From Neorhizobium alkalisoli (GTDB taxonomy: Bacteria > Pseudomonadota > Alphaproteobacteria > Rhizobiales > Rhizobiaceae): DNA of 64,000 nt. Positions 19,769 through 28,156 of the stretch are shown in pieces. A program made the position numbers and the translations under genes. The notes under the pieces are model-generated. The model searched no databases. It was given only the letters and a program-made list of their open reading frames with translations, and had not been told where the DNA came from. Each line of letters begins with the position of its first letter. The stretch's first letter is position 1. The stretch is from assembly GCF_002968635.1 (NCBI RefSeq), contig NZ_PVBN01000002.1, forward strand, positions 557,521 through 621,520, in the 5' to 3' direction.

Positions 19769-20734
19769 ATGAGTTCGCAGCCCACAAGCCTCGCCGGATC
19801 GATACCCGAGAGCCGCACCGTTCACGGCCTCGGTCTGATGCTCCTTGCAATGCTGATCGCGCCGCTCATCGACATCTTTTCCAAGCTTGCGACCGACACC
19901 GCCTCCCCGACCTTCATCACCGCAGCCCGTTTTGTTTTCCAGGCGCTCTTCATGCTGCCGATCGTTCTCTGGAATGGCTCCTGGCGCACGTTTTCCTGGC
20001 GGCTCAGTGGCTATCACGCCATCCGCGCCGGCCTGATCACTCTCGCCATGATCTGCTTCGTCGCAACCCTTGCCGTCATGGAGGTGGCCGATGCAGTCGC
20101 CATCTTCTTCGTCGAGCCGATCATCCTGACGGTGCTGTCCAGCATCTTCCTCAAGGAGATTATCGGCTGGCGCCGCTATACCGCCTGCACGATCGGCTTT
20201 CTCGGCGCCATGATCGTCATTCGCCCGAGCTTCGAGGAAATCGGCTTCGTCGCCGTGCTGCCGATCGTCACCGCTTTCTGCATAGCGATCTTCGCCCTCA
20301 TGACCCGCGCCCTTTCGCATCGCGAGGACCCGTGGTCGATGCAGTTCCAGATGGCGCTGTGCGGGATCCCTATCTCTGCCGTCCTGCTACTTGTTGGCGG
20401 CCTCTCCGACACCGCCTTCCTCGCCCCATCATTGCCGGATTGGCTGACCGTCACCTGGCTTGTCGGTGTCGGTGCGTTTGCGGCCCTTTCCGGCATCCTG
20501 GCCGTCTATGCCTATCGGGCGGCCCCCGCTTCCGTCATCGCGCCGCTGCAATATTTCGAGATCGTCTCCGCCACCCTCTTCGGCTGGCTGGTCTTCGGCG
20601 ATTTTCCCGACCCGATGAAATGGCTCGGCATTTCCATCATCATCGGCTCCGGCCTCTATATCATCTGGCGCGAGCGGCGGGTCGCGTCGACGAAACCCGT
20701 GACCCGCACCGCAAAGACAGCCGTGGCCCCATGA
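19769..20734 (+). CDS. DMT-superfamily (EamA) transporter
   Basis: A 321-residue ten-helix membrane protein with two EamA repeats (about 20-150 and 165-300). It has an N-terminal polar segment of about 18 residues, then LLAMLIAPLIDIFSKLA, and an FVEPIILTVLSSIFLKE stretch at the end of the first repeat. AGGAAGAGC precedes the ATG. The stop overlaps the start of the CoA-transferase gene by four bases (ATGA), so the transporter is translationally coupled to the two following enzymes and probably moves their substrate or product. Confidence 0.85.
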   Translation: MSSQPTSLAGSIPESRTVHGLGLMLLAMLIAPLIDIFSKLATDTASPTFITAARFVFQALFMLPIVLWNGSWRTFSWRLSGYHAIRAGLITLAMICFVATLAVMEVADAVAIFFVEPIILTVLSSIFLKEIIGWRRYTACTIGFLGAMIVIRPSFEEIGFVAVLPIVTAFCIAIFALMTRALSHREDPWSMQFQMALCGIPISAVLLLVGGLSDTAFLAPSLPDWLTVTWLVGVGAFAALSGILAVYAYRAAPASVIAPLQYFEIVSATLFGWLVFGDFPDPMKWLGISIIIGSGLYIIWRERRVASTKPVTRTAKTAVAP

Positions 20735-21933
20735 CCGAGACGAAAAAGAAACCGCCGCTTGACGGTATACGCGTCATCGAACTGGCCCGGGTTCTCGCCG
20801 GTCCCTGGGCCGGTCAGATGCTGGCCGATATGGGCGCCGATGTCATCAAGGTCGAAAACCCAGACGGCGGAGACGATACGCGTGCCTGGGGACCACCCTT
20901 CGTCGAAGACGCCACAGGCGAGAACCTTTCTGCCGCCTATTATCACTCCACAAACCGTGGCAAGCGCTCGATTGCCGTCGACCTGAAGAGCGAGGAAGGG
21001 CAGGAAATCGTTCGCCGTCTCGCGGCGACGGCGGACGTGCTGATCGAGAATTTCAAGCTTGGCGGATTGACGAAATATGGGCTCGACTACGAAAGCCTCA
21101 GGAAAATCAATCCGAAGCTGATCTATTGCTCGATTACCGGTTTTGGCCAGGACGGCCCCTATGCGAACCTTGCGGGCTACGACTACATCGTCCAGGGCAT
21201 GTCGGGCTTCATGTCGATCACTGGCGCCCCGGACGGCGAACCGATGAAGGCAGGTGTCGCGATTGCCGACATATTCACCGGCATCTATGCGGTCACAGCG
21301 ATCCAGGCAGCGCTGATCCATGCCATGAAGAGCGGCGAGGGCCAGTTCATCGACATGGCGCTCCTCGATGTGCAGGCGGCCGTTCTTGCCAACCAGAACA
21401 TGAACTATCTGATTTCCGGCAAGGCGCCGGTCCGGCTCGGCAACGCGCATCCCAACATTTCGCCTTACGAGGTCGTGCCGACGCAGGATGGCCATCTCAT
21501 CCTCGCCATTGGAAACGACGGCCAGTTCCGTCGCCTCTGCCGCATCCTGGACATGGAGCAGATGGCCGACGACGAGCGCTTCTCCACTAATAAGGCCCGC
21601 GTCGCCAACCGCGACGAGGTCCGGCGGTTGGTTTTGGCCCAGACAGCCAAATGGAAGAAGGCGGATCTGCTGGCTGCCTGCGGCGAGAATGGCGTACCCG
21701 CAGGCCCGATCAATTCGATCGAAGAAATGTTCGAGGATCCACAGATCAAGGCTCGCGGGCTTCGAATCGACCTCGAGGCCGCCGACGGCACAATCATTCC
21801 GGGCGTCCGCAGCCCGGTTGTGCTATCTGAGACGCCGCTCGCCTATCATCGTCCAAGCCCGGCACTTGGGGAGCATACGACCGAGGTGATCGGCGAACTG
21901 GAAGAAATGGAAAACAGGGGGAAGCAGAAATGA
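20731..21933 (+). CDS. Family III CoA-transferase (CaiB/BaiF type)
   Basis: A 400-residue enzyme that would move CoA between carboxylic acids. Family features are the N-terminal LDGIRVIELARVLAGPWAGQ, DLKSEEG, LIENFKLGGL, CSITGFGQDGP, and the IADIFTG motif (about 178-184) whose Asp180 matches the catalytic aspartate position. The closest named analogy is formyl-CoA:oxalate CoA-transferase, but individual substrates in this family cannot be read from sequence. It begins inside the transporter stop and its own stop overlaps the start of the TPP enzyme (ATGA), so all three are made together. The frame opens far upstream, but homology starts only at 20731. Confidence 0.9.
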   Translation: MTETKKKPPLDGIRVIELARVLAGPWAGQMLADMGADVIKVENPDGGDDTRAWGPPFVEDATGENLSAAYYHSTNRGKRSIAVDLKSEEGQEIVRRLAATADVLIENFKLGGLTKYGLDYESLRKINPKLIYCSITGFGQDGPYANLAGYDYIVQGMSGFMSITGAPDGEPMKAGVAIADIFTGIYAVTAIQAALIHAMKSGEGQFIDMALLDVQAAVLANQNMNYLISGKAPVRLGNAHPNISPYEVVPTQDGHLILAIGNDGQFRRLCRILDMEQMADDERFSTNKARVANRDEVRRLVLAQTAKWKKADLLAACGENGVPAGPINSIEEMFEDPQIKARGLRIDLEAADGTIIPGVRSPVVLSETPLAYHRPSPALGEHTTEVIGELEEMENRGKQK

Positions 21934-23579
21934 AGACCGGCGGTCAGCTCATCGTCGAGGCGCTCAAGGCGAACGGTGTCGAGCGCATCTCCTGCGTTCC
22001 GGGCGAAAGCTATCTGGCCGTGCTCGACGCGCTTTACCAGAGCGGCATTGAGGTGCTCGTCTGCCGCCAGGAAGGCGGCGCAGCGATGATGGCCGACACA
22101 TGGGGTCGCCTCACGGGCGAGCCTGGCATCTGCATGGTGACGCGCGGTCCCGGCGCGACCAATGCCTCTGCCGGCCTGCACATCGCCCGGCAGGATTCGG
22201 TCCCCATGATCCTCTTCATCGGCCAGGTCCAGCGCGAAGCGCGCGAGCGCGAGGCCTTTCAGGAAGTCGAGTACCGCCGGGCTTTCACCGAGTTCGCCAA
22301 GTGGGTCGGCGAAATCGACGATGCCCGTCGGATACCGGAATTCGTGACCCGCGCCTTTGCGGTCGCCACCTCCGGTCGCCCCGGCCCGGTCGTGCTGACG
22401 CTGCCCGAGGACATGCTGGTCGAGGAAGTCGTGGCGCCTGAAGCCCAAGCCTACATGCCGGTCGAAAGCCATCCCGGCAAAAGCCAGATCGCTGCATTCG
22501 AAACCATGCTGAAGAATGCTCAGCGTCCGATGTTCATCCTCGGCGGCACCCGCTGGAGCGAAGAGGCGGTTGCCGATTTCCAGGCTTTCGCCAGCCGTTT
22601 CAAAATCCCCGTCGGCTGCTCCTTCCGCCGGCAGATGCTCTTCGATCACATGCATCCCTCCTATGCAGGAGACGTCGGCATCGGCATCAATCCAGCACTC
22701 GCAAAGGAAATCCGGGAATCGGACCTGCTGGTGCTGCTCGGCAGCCGCATGTCGGAGATGCCCTCCTCCAGCTACACACTGATCGACATACCCTACCCGA
22801 AGCAGAAGCTCGTCCATGTCTTCCCCGATCCGGAAGAGCTGGGCCGCATGTACCGGCCGGATCTGGCGATCTGCGCCGCGCCGGCTGAATTCGTCGCCGC
22901 ATTGAAGGACCTCGAGCCGCCGGCCCTGCCGCTCTGGGCGGAACGAAAGTCGGCAATGCACGATGCTTATCTCAAGTGGTCGACGCCGCCGGAAGCAGGG
23001 CCCGGCCCGGTCAAGATGGGTCCGATCATGCAGTGGATCGAGGAGAACGTCCCGGACGACGCGATCTTCACCAATGGCGCCGGCAACTACGCCACCTGGC
23101 TGCACCGCTTCCACCGCTTCCGGAAATACAACACCCAGTCCGCCCCTACTTCCGGCTCCATGGGTTACGGCCTGCCGGCGGCGGTGGCGGCAAAGCAGCT
23201 CTTTCCGGAGCGCGAGGTGGTTTGCTTCGCCGGCGACGGCTGCTTCATGATGCACGGGCAGGAATTCATCACCGCTGTCCGTTATGGACTGCCGATCATC
23301 ACGGTACTGGTCAACAACGGCATCTATGGCACGATCCGCATGCATCAGGAGCGCGAATATCCGGGGCGCGTCAGCGCCACCGACCTCGTCAATCCGGATT
23401 TCGTTGCCTATGCCGAGGCCTTCGGCGGGCATGGCGAACTGGTGGAGAAGACGGAAGAGTTCGGGCCGGCCTATCTGCGTGCCCGTGCCAGCGGCAAGCC
23501 GGCAATTATCGAGGTGAAGCTTGATCCGGAAGCGATCACGCCGAGCAGAACGCTTACTCAGATCCGCCAAAGCTCATAA
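21930..23579 (+). CDS. Thiamine-pyrophosphate enzyme of the acetolactate synthase/oxalyl-CoA decarboxylase superfamily
   Basis: A 549-residue protein with the three-domain TPP fold. The N-terminal domain has the cofactor-activating glutamate in CRQEGGAAMMADTWGR (about 47-62) and RGPGATNA. The C-terminal cofactor domain has GSMGYGLPAAVAA and the metal/TPP motif from GDGCF to VNNGIYG (about 434-464). No FAD-specific or regulatory-subunit feature is visible, so true acetolactate synthase is not the best guess. Coupling to a family III CoA-transferase recalls the frc-oxc pair of oxalate breakdown, where a CoA-thioester is made and then decarboxylated. The actual substrate is open. Confidence 0.85.
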   Translation: MKTGGQLIVEALKANGVERISCVPGESYLAVLDALYQSGIEVLVCRQEGGAAMMADTWGRLTGEPGICMVTRGPGATNASAGLHIARQDSVPMILFIGQVQREAREREAFQEVEYRRAFTEFAKWVGEIDDARRIPEFVTRAFAVATSGRPGPVVLTLPEDMLVEEVVAPEAQAYMPVESHPGKSQIAAFETMLKNAQRPMFILGGTRWSEEAVADFQAFASRFKIPVGCSFRRQMLFDHMHPSYAGDVGIGINPALAKEIRESDLLVLLGSRMSEMPSSSYTLIDIPYPKQKLVHVFPDPEELGRMYRPDLAICAAPAEFVAALKDLEPPALPLWAERKSAMHDAYLKWSTPPEAGPGPVKMGPIMQWIEENVPDDAIFTNGAGNYATWLHRFHRFRKYNTQSAPTSGSMGYGLPAAVAAKQLFPEREVVCFAGDGCFMMHGQEFITAVRYGLPIITVLVNNGIYGTIRMHQEREYPGRVSATDLVNPDFVAYAEAFGGHGELVEKTEEFGPAYLRARASGKPAIIEVKLDPEAITPSRTLTQIRQSS

Positions 23580-23605
23580 TCCGAACCTGGCGAGCGCGGC
23601 GTCCT

Positions 23606-23630
23606 GGAACCGATCATCTGACCCGTCGTT
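23606..23630 (+). promoter_or_regulatory. EcfG (general stress sigma factor)-type promoter, perfect consensus
   Basis: GGAAC (23606-23610), a 16-base spacer, then CGTT (23627-23630) is an exact match to the alphaproteobacterial EcfG/RpoE2 consensus GGAAC-N16/17-CGTT. The -10 element ends eight bases before an ATG, implying an almost leaderless transcript of the 40-residue ORF. Confidence 0.7.
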
Positions 23631-23638
23631 GATCGGTC

Positions 23639-23761
23639 ATGGCAAAGGATACGAAACGTAAGGCTATCGGCGGAATGACGGCCTTCGTCGTCGTCATCTT
23701 CCTGCTCGCAATCGCGCTGGCCGCCTTCTATTTCTTCGGCCTCACGCCCGGTGAAGCCTGA
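23639..23761 (+). CDS. 40-residue single-span membrane protein
   Basis: A short ORF with basic N-terminus (MAKDTKRKAIGG) followed by one strongly hydrophobic helix (about residues 13-34, MTAFVVVIFLLAIALAAFYF) and a short tail. It lies directly behind a perfect EcfG-type promoter, between the TPP-enzyme gene and the convergent ridA gene. No good ribosome-binding site is present, which fits a leaderless or near-leaderless mRNA starting a few bases upstream. No family is recognised. Positive-inside topology would put the N-terminus in the cytoplasm. A role in envelope stress is an inference from the promoter only. Confidence 0.65.
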   Translation: MAKDTKRKAIGGMTAFVVVIFLLAIALAAFYFFGLTPGEA

Positions 23762-23811
23762 ACCTTGAGGAAGGAAGCGGGACCGGCTCGCACCGATCCC
23801 GAGCAGTCTGC

Positions 23812-24153
23812 TTAGATCGCAGCCGTGACGATGAACTCGACCTTGTACTTCGGAGCAGCGAGCTTGGCTTCGCTGGTAGCGCGGGCCGGCGGATTGGCCG
23901 GATCGATCCAGGCTTCCCATACGGCATTCATTTCACCGAAGGTGGACATATCCGAGAGGTAGATGATCGTCTGCAGGATCTTCGACTTGTCGCTACCGGC
24001 AGCAGCGAGCAGGCGATCGACTTCTGCGAGCGCGTCCTTGCACTGATCGCTGACGCTTTCGCCTTCTCCCACCTGACCGGCGAGATAGACGGTGTTGCCG
24101 TGGATCACGGCGCCGCTCATGCGGGCGCCCGGCTCGATGCGCTTGATGCTCAT
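23812..24153 (-). CDS. RidA/YjgF-family protein
   Basis: A 113-residue protein of the RidA family, whose best-known members hydrolyse reactive enamine/imine intermediates (for example from serine/threonine dehydratase). The segments VYLAGQVGEG (about 22-31), QCKDALAEVDRLLAAAGSD, and the C-terminal PKYKVEFIVTAAI fit the fold. The conserved arginine position expected before the final strand in archetypal RidA (R105) is not obvious: the region reads PPARATSEAKL, so it may belong to another Rid subgroup. AGGAG precedes the ATG. It follows the TIGR01244 gene on the same strand, 66 bases apart. Confidence 0.85.
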   Translation of the reverse strand: MSIKRIEPGARMSGAVIHGNTVYLAGQVGEGESVSDQCKDALAEVDRLLAAAGSDKSKILQTIIYLSDMSTFGEMNAVWEAWIDPANPPARATSEAKLAAPKYKVEFIVTAAI

Positions 24154-24219
24154 GGAACTACTCCTGAATTCTGAGCTGGGGGAAGACCTCGCGCTCCAGG
24201 CACGAGGCCCGATGAAATC

Positions 24220-24558
24220 TCAGCCGCGAATATGCTGGCTCTTTTCGTAGATTGCGGTCGAACGGGCACCGGAACGGCAGAAACCGAGCATCGGGCGCGG
24301 GAATTCGTCAAGCGCGTCAACCATGGCATTGATGCCCTCCGCTTCGACGCCCATGCGACCGACCGGAATGTGGCGGATGTCGAGGCCAAGTTCCTTGGCG
24401 CGTGCCGCGATATCGGCAAAATGCGGCTGGCCCGGCTCTTCATCGTCGGGTCGATGGCAGACGATGGACTTGAAGCCCATCGCCTTGATCTGATCGAGCT
24501 CTTCGACGGTGATCTGACCGGTGACGGAATACTCGTCGTTGATCTGGCGGATATCCAT
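24220..24558 (-). CDS. TIGR01244/DUF442-family phosphatase- or rhodanese-like protein
   Basis: A 112-residue protein. VTGQITVEELDQIKAMGFKSIVCHRPD and the catalytic-loop-like CRSGARS (about 94-100) identify the small family related to dual-specificity phosphatases, also found fused to sulfur-handling beta-lactamase-fold hydrolases (Blh). The Cys-X2-Gly-X-Arg arrangement suggests a thiol active site. Whether it acts on phosphate or sulfane sulfur cannot be said. GGAGGG lies before the ATG at 24558. It lies between an aldose-epimerase-like gene and ridA on the same strand. Confidence 0.75.
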   Translation of the reverse strand: MDIRQINDEYSVTGQITVEELDQIKAMGFKSIVCHRPDDEEPGQPHFADIAARAKELGLDIRHIPVGRMGVEAEGINAMVDALDEFPRPMLGFCRSGARSTAIYEKSQHIRG

Positions 24559-24636
24559 GGCTGAGCCCTCCGTTTTCAATGTGGCGCAAGCATTACGACG
24601 GTGCCGCGGGGGCGTCAATCAGGGAACCGCCGCGCC

Positions 24637-25476
24637 TCAGCCAAAGCTGAAGCGCAATCCATACTCGATGCTCTCCCCGGGCTTCAGCAAGCCGAGCTCA
24701 CCCTTTTCCGCGAGCTCGTAGCGGCTCACCCAACGATGCGAGACCGGTTCGATGCCAAGTACATGAGCCGGCTCCTTCTGGTTCCGCCAGATCTGTAGGT
24801 GCGGCAGCGTATCCGTCTTGAACTTGACCTTGAGAGTGAGGCCACCGATTGCGGCTATGGGACCAAGGGCAATCTCGGCCCACTGCTCACCATTCTCTTT
24901 CGCTGGCACACAGAAGACACCGCCAGGATCGGCACCGAACTTCCAGGGAAAACCTTCGCCCTCCAGCATCTTCCCGCTGAGGCGAACATGATCGTCGAAC
25001 AGCCATGCCCCGACATTCATGTGATACATATGTACAGGCGCAAACGCCTTCGTGCCGCTATTTGTGATCTTGTCCGAAAGCGTCACCTCCCCCGTCGCGC
25101 CGTCGATCCTCCAGTGCCGTTCGAGCAGTGCAGGCTCGCCTGACGCCATCGTCACCCGCACCCGGGCACGGCATTCCGCATCGCCATCCTGAACGTCCCA
25201 GAAGAGTATCTCGGCAGGATGGGAAGAAAAGGAGCCGTGAAGCGGATATTTCCGCCCGTCGGCCGCACCCTCGATCGGCTCGGGGTGGCGGATATGGTCC
25301 GGCCCGCAGGTAAAAAGGAAGCCTTCCAGCGAATGGTCGATTCGCGGATCGCCGTCGTCGGGAATGGCACGGCCCGGCGACAGGTCGATGTCACCGATCA
25401 GGCAACCGCCGATATCGAGCACGGATGTCTCGTCGAGGAAAAGTGTGGGACCTCTGGCCGCCGAAAACGCCTTCAT
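24637..25476 (-). CDS. Aldose 1-epimerase (galactose mutarotase)-like protein
   Basis: A 279-residue beta-rich protein. An opening with GGCLIGDIDLSPG, a central GDAECRARVRV and HRWVSRYELAEKGEL near the end match the aldose-1-epimerase fold in outline. The order of HPEPIEG and MYHMNVG resembles the catalytic and sugar-binding histidine regions. Similarity to GalM itself is weak, so it may act on another sugar or on a phosphosugar. I use the ATG at 25476 because AGGGA lies eight bases upstream. It is the first gene of a short minus-strand group that ends with ridA. Confidence 0.7.
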   Translation of the reverse strand: MKAFSAARGPTLFLDETSVLDIGGCLIGDIDLSPGRAIPDDGDPRIDHSLEGFLFTCGPDHIRHPEPIEGAADGRKYPLHGSFSSHPAEILFWDVQDGDAECRARVRVTMASGEPALLERHWRIDGATGEVTLSDKITNSGTKAFAPVHMYHMNVGAWLFDDHVRLSGKMLEGEGFPWKFGADPGGVFCVPAKENGEQWAEIALGPIAAIGGLTLKVKFKTDTLPHLQIWRNQKEPAHVLGIEPVSHRWVSRYELAEKGELGLLKPGESIEYGLRFSFG

Positions 25477-25669
25477 AATCATTCCCTTCACGGTTTCGTC
25501 AAAAGTTCTACCCGATCGTGATATGAATTTAACGGGACATTCATGACGAATTCACTTTTTCCACACTACGGTCAAATTTACCTTGTCTGTGGCGACAGGT
25601 GCGGGCTGGGAACGAAGACCCGAGTTCCCGATTTACATATATTATGAAAACCAGGAAGTCGGTGACACA

Positions 25670-27058
25670 GTGAAGCGGCTATTTTTTGCAGGAATCAGCC
25701 TCGTCGTTTTGACAGGTGCCCAAGGCATTCCATCTGCAGAGGCGCAGAGCCGGTACCGTTACCCGTCGGAGACGATCCTGGTCGCCCCGGACGGCGCGAT
25801 CCTGGACTATGTTCCAGAACGCGGCGATGTCGTCATCAGCCGCGACGGCATGGGCCGGCGCGTTTTTATCGACCGCTACGGCAATGTGCTGGCCACCGAA
25901 GTCCGCCAGGAGACCTACCGCCCTGCCCGTTCCGAGGAATATCCGCCTGCACCCGGCGGATATCGCAACTCCCGCAATCTCGGCGGTTATCAGGACGGTT
26001 ACGGCTATCGCGACTACCGCGAATACCGGCCGGGCGAGCCTGGCGACGTGACCGGGACCGTTCCCGATCGCGGCTCGATCACCCGATTGCCACTGGAAGA
26101 CCAGCCGCTGCCGGGTGCCGATAACGACTATCCGCAAGAGGCCTCCATTGAGCCCGATCAGCAGGCGATCGAGGCTCTCCATCCGCAGAAACCGATCATC
26201 ACCGTGACCAAGAAGCCGCAGGCGGAGATCGCCGCGCTTCAGGTCTTTCTCGATCGCGAGGGCATCTCCCCGGGTGTGATTGACGGACACCTCGGCGACA
26301 ACGTCAACAAGGCCATAGCCGCCTGGCAGGAGATGACGGGCGAAACGCTCGATCCGAACAATTCCGAAGACATCATGCAGCGGCTGACCTATTCGGGCGG
26401 CCTGCCGATCGTGGACTACACGATCACGCCGGCAGACGCCGCTGGCCCCTATGTCGCATCTATCCCGGATGACTACGCACACAAGGCGCAACTCCCCGCC
26501 ATGTCTTATATGTCGGTAACGGAAAAGCTCGCCGAGCAATTCCATATGGACGAGAATTACCTGAAGGCGCTGAATCCGGGCGTCGATTTCACAATCCCCG
26601 GCGTAACCATCAAAATCATCAATCCGGGGCAGCCGAAGATCGGCCAGGTGACGCGGATCGTCGCCGACAAGGGCCGGAAACAGGTCTTCGCCTATGGCGA
26701 GGATGGACGCCTGGTCTCAGCCTATCCGGCGACCATCGGCTCGACCGACACGCCGTCGCCGACAGGCACCCATACGGTCCAACGCATCGCCTTGGACCCG
26801 GGTTATACCTACAATCCGAAAATCAATTTCAAGCAGGGCAACAATGACCAGATCCTGCAGATACCCCCTGGCCCGAACGGCCCGGTCGGGACGGTCTGGA
26901 TCGCATTGTCCAAGCCGACCTACGGCATCCATGGCACACCCGAGCCGTCCAAGATCGGCAAGACCAACAGCCACGGTTGCGTGCGCCTGACCAACTGGGA
27001 CGCGACCGAACTCGCCAAGATGGTGAAGCCCGGGACGACGGTGGAATTCGTCGAGTAA
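25670..27058 (+). CDS. L,D-transpeptidase with peptidoglycan-binding and LysM-like domains
   Basis: A 462-residue exported enzyme that would form 3-3 cross-links or attach proteins to peptidoglycan. A GTG start at 25670 gives a clean signal peptide (VKRLFFAGISLVVLTG..., cleavage after AEA); the frame opens 29 codons earlier with no signal-like sequence. A PG_binding_1 domain (about 182-235), a LysM-like segment (about 285-330) and a YkuD domain (about 335-460) follow. The catalytic motif is intact: HGTPEPSKIG then SHGCVRLTN, with the active-site Cys in the latter. A terminator hairpin follows the stop. Confidence 0.9.
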   Translation: MKRLFFAGISLVVLTGAQGIPSAEAQSRYRYPSETILVAPDGAILDYVPERGDVVISRDGMGRRVFIDRYGNVLATEVRQETYRPARSEEYPPAPGGYRNSRNLGGYQDGYGYRDYREYRPGEPGDVTGTVPDRGSITRLPLEDQPLPGADNDYPQEASIEPDQQAIEALHPQKPIITVTKKPQAEIAALQVFLDREGISPGVIDGHLGDNVNKAIAAWQEMTGETLDPNNSEDIMQRLTYSGGLPIVDYTITPADAAGPYVASIPDDYAHKAQLPAMSYMSVTEKLAEQFHMDENYLKALNPGVDFTIPGVTIKIINPGQPKIGQVTRIVADKGRKQVFAYGEDGRLVSAYPATIGSTDTPSPTGTHTVQRIALDPGYTYNPKINFKQGNNDQILQIPPGPNGPVGTVWIALSKPTYGIHGTPEPSKIGKTNSHGCVRLTNWDATELAKMVKPGTTVEFVE

Positions 27059-27148
27059 ACGGCAGCAGGATAGCCGAACGAATCGCATTCTTTCGTCTAT
27101 CGGGCCTTCCTGCCGGCAGCTCGCTGCCAACCCAAGTCCAATCAAACA

Positions 27149-27177
27149 AAACGGCCGGTTCATTGAACCGGCCGTTT
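27149..27177. terminator. Bidirectional terminator hairpin
   Basis: AAACGGCCGGTT and AACCGGCCGTTT form a perfect 12-base stem around CATTG between the convergent L,D-transpeptidase and parA-like genes. T tracts are short on both strands. Confidence 0.7.
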
Positions 27178-27221
27178 CACATATAAGCCTCGGGCTGAAC
27201 GAGGCTCGAGTAAAGGTGGTC

Positions 27222-27938
27222 TCAGGCGGCGTTTCGGCCGAAACCGAAGATGCGCGGCGCGCCGGACCGAATGACCTTCACCGGCATCAGGTGCATCACC
27301 TCTTCGGCGAATGACCGCGCATTTTCCTTGGCCTTGTCCACATTGCTGACCTTGGCAGGATCGAGGGTGTGGAGAGTGCCGCCCGTTTCAAAGAGTTCCT
27401 TGAAGGCAATTCTTTCGCCGATAGGAGTGTTGAGCACGTGTACCCCCCGCGCCGCCAGAAGCCCCTTGATCGCCAGCATGGCTCTGGTGGTAACCATCGA
27501 CGTGACGCGCGTCAGCACCACCGAATGAGCGATGTGAAGATTGGCCTTGTCCCTGAGGAAGGTCAGCAGGTCGAGGATCTGAGCCGCCCCCTTGGCATCC
27601 ATTGCCGAGCCCTGAACCGGGATCATCACGTGATCGGAAAGGCCGATTGCGGTGGTCACGAGCGCGTCGCGAGCGCCGGCGAGATCGATGATGAAATAGT
27701 CCGTGCGCTGGCCGAGCTCCCGCAGATGACATTGCAGCGAAGCAACCGTGACTTCGGACACGACTTCGATGTTTCGGGTATGTCCGGATGTTTCGAACCA
27801 CTGGCTGATCCAGCGCTGCGGATCGGCGTCAATGACCGTGACGCGAAAACCCTGATGGGCGAGTTCGGTAGCGAGCAAAAGCGCGGCAGTTGTTTTTCCG
27901 GCGCCACCCTTGGCATTTGCAAAAGATATTACAGGCAT
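27222..27938 (-). CDS. Orphan ParA/MinD-family ATPase
   Basis: A 238-residue P-loop ATPase. The deviant Walker A KGGAGKTT (about 9-16) with the signature lysine, the DADPQRW segment (about 38-44) and DLAGARD in the Walker B/switch region define the family. Only part of the Walker A lysine pattern is shared with chromosome-partitioning ParA, and no parB gene lies nearby, so this is probably a positioning or regulatory ATPase rather than the replicon's ParA. GAGG precedes the ATG. A CtrA-like half-consensus box lies upstream at 28026-28040. Confidence 0.8.
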   Translation of the reverse strand: MPVISFANAKGGAGKTTAALLLATELAHQGFRVTVIDADPQRWISQWFETSGHTRNIEVVSEVTVASLQCHLRELGQRTDYFIIDLAGARDALVTTAIGLSDHVMIPVQGSAMDAKGAAQILDLLTFLRDKANLHIAHSVVLTRVTSMVTTRAMLAIKGLLAARGVHVLNTPIGERIAFKELFETGGTLHTLDPAKVSNVDKAKENARSFAEEVMHLMPVKVIRSGAPRIFGFGRNAA

Positions 27939-28025
27939 TTTCGGTCCTCGAAGAAATCCTGAGCCGCATCGCTCACGAGGACACCGGGAAGCATGGTGTC
28001 ATGACGCCATCCTTTCCAAACATGG

Positions 28026-28040
28026 TTAACGAATTGTAAA
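28026..28040. promoter_or_regulatory. Possible CtrA-like box upstream of the parA-like gene
   Basis: TTAA-N7-TAAA matches the CtrA consensus TTAA-N7-TTAA in all but one or two positions, about 90 bases before the parA-like start. The motif is short and such matches occur by chance in AT-rich gaps. Confidence 0.25.
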
Positions 28041-28156
28041 ATTAGCCACCATGAAAATAAACCAAAAGATTTAGCTCGAACCCTAAAGTGCAGAAAAACC
28101 CGGAGATTTTGGCCTGCGGGCTTCCGTTAATACCGATCCTGCCCGGTGAAAAAGTA

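Noticed and set aside
22034..23250. Long antisense frames inside the CoA-transferase and TPP-enzyme genes
   Set aside because: They mirror codon bias of the GC-rich coding strand, have no ribosome-binding sites and show no domain sequence.
25604..25640. GGAAC upstream of the L,D-transpeptidase gene as an EcfG promoter
   Set aside because: No GTT element is found 16 or 17 bases downstream, so only half of the motif is present.
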